From NCBI GenBank assembly GCA_914767715.1, contig OU612066.1, forward strand, positions 2,113,001-2,177,000: a DNA stretch of 64,000 nt, read 5' to 3'. A model generated the notes under the pieces. That model was not told the DNA's origin and ran no database searches. It worked only from the letters and a program-made list of their open reading frames with translations. A program made the position numbers and the translations under genes. Source of the DNA: Membranipora membranacea (lineage: Eukaryota > Bryozoa > Gymnolaemata > Cheilostomatida > Membraniporidae). This document shows, in pieces, positions 1 through 9,895 of the stretch; the stretch's first letter is position 1, and the number at the start of each line of letters is the position of its first letter.

Positions 1-147
1 ACAGTGCATTGATCTTTCTGAGCAATGGGATCACTCTCAGAAATCCCTTTATGCACATGTTTACATAGCCTGGGACAAATGGTTCTTGCCATTAAATTTT
101 CCCTCTAATAATGATCAGTTAAATCATATACTCCTTGCATATATAGG

Positions 148-290
148 CAAGCGATTGGTAGAGTGCCTGTTCATCGTTACTGAGTGGAGGTCTTGCTTTC
201 AATCCCATCTCGGCTCACCAAGTTTTTCATCTTCTGCAATTAAAACTCATTTGTATCCAAAAATTTCATTGGATGTGCTTCCAAAGGTAC
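148..290 (+). repeat. Possible tRNA-derived SINE fragment
   Basis: The stretch has an A-box-like GGTAGAGTGCC followed about 40 bp later by a B-box-like TTTCAATCCC, then CTCACCA and an AT-rich tail. This spacing and order is what a tRNA-derived SINE head would show. It is too diverged to be folded convincingly as a working tRNA, and no target duplication was identified. Confidence 0.3.
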
Positions 291-823
291 TCACACAAAA
301 ATAAAACTACAAATAAATAAAGTGTAAGTTGCAGCAGCCTGGTAACCTAAGCTAATATATACAATGTCCACACTGTAGAGAGGTGACCACAAGTTCGGTC
401 CTCTCTATACTCAGGGATGGTTTGTTTTATTCATGTACTTCTAGATGTGTACGATCAATCTGGCCAGATCCGGTTGGTTATGACATCCACTGTCTGTTTG
501 GCACAGTTGTGATAGACCCTAGTGATCGGTGGACTTGATTAATGATCTGCTCTATCCAGAACAGCTGGAAATATAGCAGTCATTAAACTATTGGAACATT
601 GCCAACCTCAGGCATCCCTTCCTTGAAAACAAACTGGCCCAGAGAAACTATGTAAGCCTGTATCTTTACTAGTAAAGCAGGCTGTGACAAAGGAGATATT
701 TTTATGCCACCTTTGCCTCGCAAAACAATTTAGCGCAACCACTGCCATTATCCTGACCTACTTTGTGCCGCCCTACTGTTCTGATTAGTTTGATTAAATA
801 TATTCCACTTGGATGAGCAGTAG

Positions 824-881
824 TGGTCAAAAGGTCAAAGATCAGTAGCTGGTCATTTAGCTCTGAGGATATCACAGGTCA
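824..881 (+). promoter_or_regulatory. Cluster of nuclear-receptor half-sites
   Basis: Five sequences matching or close to the AGGTCA half-site lie within 58 bp: TGGTCA at 824-829, AGGTCA at 832-837, AGATCA at 839-844, TGGTCA at 850-855 and AGGTCA at 876-881. The first three form overlapping direct repeats with spacings of 2 and 1. They sit about 350 bp upstream of the first recognised exon of the nuclear receptor, in either its promoter or its first intron. Binding is inferred only from the motif. Confidence 0.35.
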
Positions 882-1225
882 ACATTATCATGTCCGCATA
901 GTCATTATAGTGCCATACCACATCCACTGTAGGAGAGGAGAGGGGGCAGGGGGTAGGGGTTGGTCCCAAAGAAATCAGATTGTTTCTGCTTTGATCAATA
1001 AATACATTTTATGAAGTAAAACGGCAAAAATCGAATTTATAAATTTTCAAATTCTGTCTTTCCCTTTGTGTATATTTACCATCACCCGCAGCTTTAAAGC
1101 GATGTTGTTCTGCACACATATTGAGATATATGCTGGTAATTTTATTAGATTTGAGGCATTTTAGCCCCTGCCAGTATCCAGCCAGTACATAGTCTTATTT
1201 ACACATTCTTATTATGATTTTTTAG

Positions 1226-4200
1226 GAGTGTGGATCAGATATGTTCGAATGTGGCGTCGAGCCAGCTAGATCCTTTATCAGCTACGACTAACCTACATCA
1301 GATATCAAGAACAACTCGCTCAATCATACCACCCATGTTAACCTCTCCAATATCATCACTGTCCGCCGCCACAACTCCAGATGATACCACAGAAGGAGCT
1401 CTCAATCTCAGTATTAGCAATCGGTCATCACCTTCTTCCTCCTCTACCTCTCTGCTGGAGCCACTGTCGTCTCAGCGTCATGTGCCTCAGCAGCCTCAGC
1501 AGTATCACAGTCAGACGTCACATCAACCACCGCCACACTCACCAGGGACACATCCACCCACCACAAGGGCCAGCTCACTACCCTGTCCCCTAACTCAACA
1601 TACTAGAGCAGCAAGTGTAGGTGCTGATCACTTAGAAAGTTGGCCTCCCGATAGCTTCCCAGGAGCATATAGAGATCAGCACGACATCAGAAGCCGACGA
1701 GATTCCACTGTGAGATTTACACTACATTGCCCAGTTGCCTTATGAAATGGCGAAAGGATTTTTATGCTGGGCAGAGTAATTTATGAGAGTCATTGTGGTC
1801 TTATTAATCACTGTGTAGTTGCTCCAAACTATTATTTAGGATGCTGTTACATCCCTAATGGTCATCACTAGGTCTGGCCTAGGCAGCACGCTCATCATTA
1901 AATTACTGTTTGTAGGACTCTACAGACCACGCCACTACCTCATCATATCCCTCATACAAAACTGATGATGCATCTACTGATGAAGCAGGCAAGGAAAGAA
2001 GGCGCCGCCAGAAACTAGCCAATAAGGACAACCTATTCTGTCAGGTACGACTTCACTCTAACCATCAGTACTATCTGTGATAGAAGTGGGCTTACTTTTT
2101 TATGGCTTCTCTCTTACCATGAGAGGTGTATATGACAGAAATGACCAGCCATACGATTTTATCCGGTCAGAATCATGAATAATGAATTGAAATTCAGTTA
2201 CTCCGTAAATGTGAAAAACATAATGAAAATGTTATCATAGTCTGCACATAGTGACATCACAACTGCCATGACATCACAACTTTGATGTCATCATTAAAAA
2301 TGTTGATTGAATATTGTTTGATTATTTTGCCACAAAATATAAGATTTGATAAATTGCCAAGTGTTAGCTCTTAAAAGCAATATTTAGTGTCTATAAGATA
2401 AGGTACTACTTTACTATGAGATAAGCACTTACCAGTCTTATTTTAGTTTTGTACTTGTCATAAACATAGTACTCTAACCTACAGTTTTTTACATTAAATT
2501 ATGACAAGCTGGTTCCGCCAAGAAAGTCTGATTTAGCTGAATACTAAGCAGTCGGTCTTGACTCTGTAGTTTAAAAGTTTTCTTTACTTAGGTCTGTGGT
2601 GACAAAGCTAACGGATACAATTTTGGTGCGATCACATGTGAATCTTGCAAAGCATTCTTCAGACGCAATGCTCAGAAGAATAAAGACCTAAAATGTAACT
2701 TTGAGAATTCTTGCAAAATCGACCACTTCACCCGGAAGTTCTGCACAGCGTGCAGACTTAGCAAATGCTTCTCTGTGAATATGAAGAAAGAATGGATACT
2801 AGGTATGTACTGTACTGCGTAGTGTGATGATATCTGTCAATGATTAACTCGGAGACGGGACAGCACATTATGCTTATCTATTTTTGGCTCACGGAATGTC
2901 TGCTTACTAGCGAGAACAATCAAATGTAATATCTGTCTTGTTTTACAGACGAGGATCAGCTGAAGAAAAGAAAAAAGTTGACTCGGCGTGTTGTTAGAGA
3001 TGACACACCAACTGGTGAATATGATCCAATACATGCATTTCAACCACTCACTACCTCACAGGTAATGGCAGCACACCCAGCCATCGAACTCTCTCTATAA
3101 AGTGAAGTGAAAGTATATTGCTGATAGATAGTTTTCCTCTGTATCTTACTGGATGTAGTGACCTTACCTGTATGACACCTGTTGTGTGTTTGTGTTACCG
3201 TGTTACCCCCATCAGTATAAATGTAACAGTGCAGTGCAGTATAGTACATAAAACCTGCCAAGTACTGGCACTACCAGGGCTTTTGTAACAATAGTTGTGT
3301 AACATTAGTTTTTATAGCACCACCCAAGTACATAGAATTAGAGATCAAATGTACTCTGTATTTCATAGAAATAGAGATCAAATGTACTCTAGATCCCAAA
3401 CTTTCTAACTAAATCGTTAAATTAACATAAAAAGAACATAATAAGCTGTACCGAGAGAGCAATAAACTCATCCAGGTCAAAGCTTAGAAGAGAGTTGTAT
3501 AAGTTGTCAAAAGTACATGGGATTAAGTTTATTTATACCGGATCAATGCCAATGACCTATGATTCCTTGCCGCAAGTTCTAAGTTCAGATTGATATAACT
3601 GATGTTATTGATGAGATATTGATATAGTACTCATGATTTGGTAGATGTATGGCGCTAGTAATCTACCTCAGGTGGCCCATCCCTCCGGGCTCTTCATGTA
3701 CATGGATCCTCTATTAGCTGTATCAGGTGATCATGGCTCCTCTGATGACAAGGACTATCCTCCTGTAGCGCTCAGTGATGAACATCGAGCAGAGATCGAC
3801 AGAATCATGGAGAATCATGGCCTGATAGACTCAGCCAGCTCTCCCCCTTCAAGTGTGAATACACCTACAGGAGGTCCACCCTCTAATCTACCTCAGGAAC
3901 CCCTACTACAAATCAAGGTAATACTGTCGTTCTGCTAAATGTATTCTATGCTTGTTTTTGCTCGATCAGAAAGTCCTATAATGAACTCATCGGTCAAGGA
4001 ACCAGCGGCCACACTTAGAGAGACCACAGACTAACATAGAGAAATGCGAACTAAAACATTATTGAAATTGGATAAAAAGCGCTAGAGAAAAAACAACACA
4101 CCGTGTCATTTTTAGTGCAATATTCCCCACGAACTCACAGTTCTGAGACTATATTCGAGCTCTTTGACAACAGTACCAGGTGCCATTAACAGATTGACCA

Positions 4201-7200
4201 ATATATTAAAAAAATCATTTTCATGTGGCAGACAAATACAACCCAGCACTGGCAAATTAGTGTCAACCCAAAATGCTTGACAGTATATGGTTGTGTGGTA
4301 TGGATTTGATTGAATGTTTAGTTCTAAGAAAAAGAGGATCAACAAACCGTAAAGGTTTAGACACAGTGAACAGACCCAAAGTCAGAGGATCATAGAGATG
4401 TGCTGCTTATACGCTTGAGTAGATGTGTAATTAATTGAAATCATAGACATTGATAAATAGATACCTACCCAGTTTGTGCAATTTTCATAAGGTAAATCAA
4501 ATCAAGTATTAAGTGTTAAGTGTATGTATGTGATTTTGATAAACAGGCAGTTGCCACAAATGGATTGAACCTCAAGAGCGGTCTCAGTTGCTTTTTGTTC
4601 AATTTGAATTTAAATACTACAGTTGTATGGGAGTCACCGGGCCAATCCGACCTTGACCTTGGAAATTGTCTAGCTTCATCAAGTTGGTTGTTTGACAACT
4701 AAAATATCTATCAATACGCCTATGGGATCACTTTTTCACACAAATTAGCCAGTTTGTTCCGGTGATAAGCTGAGTGCTCAGCTTGAAGTTGTGCCGAGCA
4801 ATGGCGTCATAAAACCTTAATGAAGTGATGCATGCTTGTTTAGGTATTCAAGCGGACACAGTTATCTGATACAGCGTTTAGGTCAACTCAGGGTCAACCA
4901 CAAACCTATAGATATGGGTAGGGTATTAACACAGGGTGAGGATATTTTTACTAGTCATTTAGTAATGTCAATGACTTAGGTAATGTTGTATTTTTTGAGG
5001 CACTAGCTTGTTGGTTTTTTGTGTAAGAGTGGACCTTATGTTGAAGGGATTGATGTCTAAATTAAATGGGGCAATCAATAGGTTATTCTTAGGACATACA
5101 AACCAGTATGCTAGGGTATACAATCCAGTAAGCGAACAAAAGTTATTAGGTCAAGCCAACATTAATGAAGTAAAGCTAGCTTACAATTAATTAGAGAATA
5201 ATCAATACCTCTTTTTTGCAAAACTGACCACTGGCTCACAAAAGCGGTCATGGGAAATTAGTCTTTTGTGATAACTTTGCCCGAGGCATATCCTTATATT
5301 TATGCTGCGGTTAATAGAATCCATACAACTCACACTTAGTGCTAGTACACTCTTGCATTAAGATATTTTAATCAGCAATCACAAGAGCATAAATCTGACA
5401 AGGTAGGGACCTCGAAGACCACTAAATATCGGTTTATCATAATGCAGTTCAAGGGGAAAGATAGCCATAGAATAACCACAGAGATTTATCACGCCATTAT
5501 GGAGTCCATCTTCCTGTCCCATCATACACCTCCTAAAAAGCATTCACTTGAATTAAATGATTGATGTGTTTTGACCAGTATGTCTTAGCTGTTGAGAGCT
5601 GCTTTCGAAGTCCCATAGTTTGCACAGCTTGAGGGCTCCAGTCACCACCTTAAATTATCACACCATGTAATATTGACCTTGCATCTGCGAATTTTTATAC
5701 GAGATATGTGAACAAGGTAAGACAAGAATCTCGGTGGGGCTGTGATAACATAAAGTGGTCACTTTCTCTCACCTCTCCAATAATCGCAGCCTATCCTTAA
5801 AGGGCAACCAAGGTTTCGAACAACTTCTCATTGATGGCCATTGATTAATAGCAGATTGCACCTGCTGCATGGGGAAAAAGACAAAATATAATTCGGATGA
5901 TTATTCAGCCAGAATTCTTGTGAAACATTTCTTCCATCAGGTACTCAAACTCAGCTAAAAGAGAATACCACATAGCAGTTTCCTGTTCCTGTTATTATTT
6001 AGCCTGTGCTCTATAATTATTACAGCAAAGTCTTGGAACCTCCCCTAAACTGAAGTGCTACCCAGCTTAGAGTCAGCAACTACTTTGAGTTTTGCATCGC
6101 GTAATGCACAAAGCTGATGCTGTCCAGCACATTATTTGCTACCCATTAATGCATTGCTGCGAAACCTTGGTTGCCCTTTAAAGGGCAACCAAGGTTTCGC
6201 AGCAATGCGTAAATGGGTAGTAAATAATGTGCTAGGCAGCATCAGCTTTGTGCATTACGCGATGCAAAACTCCAGGTAGTTGCTGACCCTAAGCTGGTAA
6301 ACACTTCAGTTTAGGGGAGGTTCCAAGACACTGCTGTAATGATGATAGAGCACAGGCTAAATAATAACAGGAACAGGAAACTGCTCTGTGGTATTCGATT
6401 TTTGTTGAGTTTGAGTACCTGATGGATGAAATGTTTCACAAGAATTCTGGATAAATAATCATCCGAGTTGGATTTTGTCTTTTTCCCTATGCAGAAGGTG
6501 CAATCTGCTATTAATCAATGAGAAGTTGTTTGAAACCCTGGTTGCCCTTTAAAACTGATGGCAGGTATAAATCACCTGGTATCATGGTGATGCTTCACAC
6601 CACATACTGCAATACTTTTAATATCCTGTAAATACCAGTAGACCATATTCAAGGTTAGAGAGCTACTGCACCGCCAGCACATCAAGTTGTTGGGGAGTCA
6701 TTTTAATATGTTGATGATATGAATGTCAGTGGTGCGATGTGGGTAATACAGGTGGGCTGTGTGGCGGTGTGCATGTACTTTAGGAAAGGCATCGTCTATA
6801 CTATTCAATTGTTGCAGACAGAGCCCACTGCGGAGCCGGTTGTGGTAGTTGAACCAGCTGCTCCTGATGAGGAGCCTGCTAAAAAATCAGAAGATGATGG
6901 TCCAGATTTTCTTCAAAACCAACCAGAACAGGTGCGTGTCGATTAAAGCTCGAGCAGTCTATGCTTTCCTGCTGCATGTTATGCGCAGATATACGGCTTA
7001 CGGGTTAAGAACACTGCTCACTAGTCATATCAAGACATCATCCCCAAAAACCAAATTTTATTCAATTTTGATTGGTGCTATATTGATAAAGGATGACTTT
7101 CATCCAAACGTGATAATTGTCATACCAAGGATAAGTTCAACCATGCGCTCCTCGCACATCTTTATATTACAGATTCTTAACATGGCTGGGGGGTTTATAA

Positions 7201-8165
7201 GCCGTCTGATAAAGTTTGTCCGTCACCTGCCTGAATTCAGTGAGCTTAGTCAACATGATCAAGTTGCCCTTCTCAAGGTAAGACCAGGTCGATGCGATGG
7301 CGGTACAGATGTCTGTTGCCCGTGTCTACCTTTCATCGATAATTCTTTACATAATTACACGAGTTGTACATTTCTACAAGTATAGCAGAGAGTTATCAAC
7401 ACAGCCTCGCCATTCAAATAGAATGCAACTCCTTTTTCTTTAAAAACTCAATTTCGTGTCTGTCACCTTCCTCATCCCTCCCACTGTTTTTTCTATGTTA
7501 CAGGCCTAAGATGTGGCACTCAATTTCTCATGTCAGTCACAAATAATTTATAGATTATGGTTTGGGACACAACTATAATCTTTACTATCCCTTACACCAC
7601 GTTATTTGTTTGTTTTGAATAGGGAGGAATAATGGAAACATTGGTGATACGGTCAGCCATAGTTCATGACAGCTCTGTTGAGAATCCAGATGCTAATACC
7701 GAAACTACCTCAAACTCAGCCAGTAAAGACTCATCATCACCACATAAAGACCCTATCAGTAATACAGCATCCCCTCCATCTCCGACGGCACCAGCTGGGC
7801 CCACATCTCAGGTCACTAAAGATATGGTCTCCGAACATATCAAATTTATCAAAAGCTTCAACGATGTTGCCAAGTGGGATAAGCCGACCATGGTGTTAGC
7901 CATGATAGTGAATCTTTTCTCCTCTGACAGAACAGATCTGATTAAGCGTGATGGGGTGGCGCGGGCTGCAGAGCGTTACGCCACTCTACTCCAGACCTAC
8001 CTTAAGAGTATATACGGAGTGAAAGAGGCCTGTAGCCTGTATCCACAGCTACTGCTTACACTCAGTAAGGTGAGAAGTTATGGGGAGATTTCCGCTCAGC
8101 ACATGGTGAGAGTGACCCTGTCAGATCTCGAACCGCTTATGCGTGAAATGTTTAGCATCAAATAG
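1226..8165 (+). CDS. HR96: Nuclear receptor, HR96/NR1J-like (5' exon missing)
   Basis: This is a ligand-regulated transcription factor acting in the nucleus. Supported coding exons, all with GT-AG borders and matching phases, are 1226-1709, 1916-2044, 2592-2802, 2949-3061, 3645-3917, 6818-6931, 7173-7277 and 7623-8165, giving about 656 residues. The first ~190 residues are Ser/Pro/Gln-rich and disordered. The two-zinc-finger DNA-binding domain starts at the exon 2/3 join (FCQVCGDK) and has the P-box CESCKAFF and second finger C-x5-C-x9-C-x2-C. The ESCKA P-box and following KKRKK stretch are typical of HR96/DAF-12 (NR1J) receptors. The ligand-binding domain has the signature PEFSELSQHDQVALLK and ends in an AF-2-like helix, LEPLMREMF. 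A Ser/Thr/Pro-rich insert of about 50 residues interrupts the ligand-binding domain in the last exon. The acceptor at 1225 implies an upstream exon, so the start is unknown; the first in-frame ATG here is at 1335. The family call is firm and the subfamily call likely. Confidence 0.9.
5797..6181 (+). mobile_element. TTAA-flanked MITE, copy 1
   Basis: The element is bounded by TTAA (5797-5800 and 6178-6181), with terminal inverted repeats AGGGCAACCAAGGTTTCG at the left and its complement at the right. TTAA duplication is characteristic of piggyBac-superfamily transposition. No transposase frame is present, so it is non-autonomous. It shares its right TTAA with copy 2. Confidence 0.8.
6178..6552 (-). 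mobile_element. TTAA-flanked MITE, copy 2 (inverted)
   Basis: This is a second copy of the preceding element in opposite orientation, bounded by TTAA at 6178-6181 and 6549-6552. The two copies align over nearly their whole length with scattered substitutions. Together they make a palindrome of about 755 bp inside the receptor gene intron. Confidence 0.8.
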
Positions 8166-8211
8166 CAATCTAGTGCTATTGTAGTCTGCTAACTTCAATT
8201 TACTAGAAATA

Positions 8212-8689
8212 GACAGTTTTCTGAGCTCTGATTTAGGCCTCAGTTAGGAGTTGTCCTCTCTCCAGTTTGGTACTTGAAACCCACGCCGCATAGGAAAAAC
8301 GTGCTGAAAAGAGGGTTATCTTGATAACCGCTTATAAAATGTTAAAAATTATTTTTTAATTCAGAATCTGCAGCATTTAAAACTCATATGGACATGGTTT
8401 GGGAAATCATTTTAGTATTTGGTTAGTCAATCATAGCATTTTCTGCCTGTTTTGCGGACGATTTTTCAAGAGTTTCGTCACTAAAATTAAGATTTATCAA
8501 CATTCAAGCCTCCAATGATTTGGAAACCCTGTCTCACAGGGTTTTCAATGGTGCAGACTCTGAATCAAAAATCATTTTTATCCTTACATAGCGGTTTTCA
8601 AGATAGCCCTCTTTCAGCAGGTTATAAGTACTAAACTGGAGAGAGGACAACTCCGAATTGAGGCATAAATAAGAGCTCAGAAAACTGTC
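8212..8689. mobile_element. Palindromic MITE flanked by TA
   Basis: The ends GACAGTTTTCTGAGCTC and GAGCTCAGAAAACTGTC are inverted complements, and the similarity continues inward with indels towards a centre near 8450-8530. The element is bordered by TA at 8210-8211 and 8690-8691, the target duplication of Tc1/mariner-type elements. No transposase is encoded. It lies just downstream of the nuclear receptor stop codon, so it is probably part of that gene's 3' UTR. Confidence 0.7.
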
Positions 8690-9290
8690 TATAATCAAAC
8701 GTTATGCGGACTCAGAACAAGTCAGCATCACAGAGATAAAGACCAAGTATTTGGTGCCATGTTCAGTGTTCTATATCTGTGTAATTGCAGGACATACTTT
8801 AGGGAGGTATTCTGAACATCTGTATTATATATTAGGCTATAACTTTCACTGCGTTATTGTTTCCATTCATTACTTCATCATAATATTATCTTACCATTTT
8901 AAAGGGCCTTATATTACAGGCTCCGTTTTTGTTTGCATGGATGCTAGTTTTATATCTCAGGGTTTCCCACAAAAGAAGTACCGCAAAATTTATACTTCCA
9001 CAGTTATGGGATCAGGATCAATTTAGCAAATATTGTGGTAATCTGAATATTTTTTCACCAAATGATGTCTTCTGACATTTGATTAAGCCAGTAACTCCGC
9101 GAATCCTCAGCAGATAATTAAAGACATCAAGCATTTTATCAAGCCTGCTGTATAGCAATATTCCAGAGTAACCTTTTCAATTCTATAGTTTGACTGACAT
9201 TGTCATCATTTTGTCTCGTATCTTATTAGCCTGCTAGGTGTGTCATTTTAGATTTTAAAGGCATTTTTCAGTCCAGCTGACATGAAAAGT

Positions 9291-9296
9291 TTTATT
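9291..9296 (-). terminator. Candidate poly(A) signal, CHERP
   Basis: AATAAA on the minus strand (TTTATT on the plus strand) lies 600 bp downstream of the CHERP stop. If both this and the plus-strand signal at 9437 are used, the two convergent transcripts overlap by roughly 150 nt. Confidence 0.4.
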
Positions 9297-9310
9297 CTTA
9301 TCTGCTGTGG

Positions 9311-9331
9311 AAGCAGCAGCAGCAGCAGCAA
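9311..9331. repeat. GCA trinucleotide microsatellite
   Basis: About six uninterrupted copies of GCA/AGC lie in the convergent intergenic region. They do not fall in a recognised coding exon. Confidence 0.75.
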
Positions 9332-9436
9332 TATAAGGTGGCTTAGTTTGTGTGTGCCATCAGCGATTCACTCAGGACACATCAAACCGTTCTATTATTT
9401 TATCTGATCATTTCTGTGTTCTATAGTATCATACTC

Positions 9437-9442
9437 AATAAA
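9437..9442 (+). terminator. Candidate poly(A) signal, nuclear receptor gene
   Basis: AATAAA on the plus strand lies about 1.27 kb after the receptor stop codon. It is the first canonical signal I noticed downstream. Its use is inferred. Confidence 0.4.
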
Positions 9443-9895
9443 AAATCTTCATCTCACTACATTAAGTGTGTGAAATAATATATCACTATACACAATATGT
9501 ACAAAAAAATTCTCTGCATGATGCTGAAGAGTAGAGTTGGCCTCCGTGGTATATACAGTCGCTCACTTCTTTCCCGAATCTTCTGAAATATACGGTGTAA
9601 ACAGTTTAAATCTGTCAAACCAACAACTATAACTCTGTATATATATTATTTGCAAAAATGAGTCTGATGATGTCTTATTATATGAAGTCATGATTCTCAG
9701 CATAATTTTATGATGACATGTTGCATATTGCGTAGGAAAATCTAGGGACTTTAAAAACAACTTGGCCTAAATTTCTTGCAACGAACTATGCATCACTTGA
9801 CAGCAAATCAACCAGAATGGTAGAACTTTCAACAAACAGCTTGAGCAATAGATCACCAAGTCTCAAGGTCTCGCCGAGGCCTTGCTAAGCTAACA

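Larger units (their letters stand above)
3918..6817. other. Large intron of the nuclear receptor gene
   Basis: This 2.9-kb intron separates the hinge exon (ends 3917) from the exon beginning 6818. Apart from the inverted pair of TTAA-flanked elements at 5797-6552 I see no coding exon in it. The small open frames here, such as the fully antisense pair at 4516-4702, lack splice context and family resemblance. Confidence 0.6.
8166..9895. other. Convergent intergenic region and 3' UTRs
   Basis: This gap separates the stop codon of the nuclear receptor (8165, plus strand) from the stop of CHERP (9896, minus strand). It holds a palindromic element at 8212-8689, a short GCA microsatellite and candidate poly(A) signals for both genes. 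No further coding exon was recognised. Confidence 0.6.

Noticed and set aside
148-220. Functional tRNA gene
   Set aside because: A- and B-box-like motifs are present, but I could not pair convincing acceptor, anticodon and T stems. A SINE remnant is more likely.
4516-4702. Fully antisense pair of 60-codon frames
   Set aside because: They are short and without splice signals, codon bias or recognisable domains; chance in an intron.
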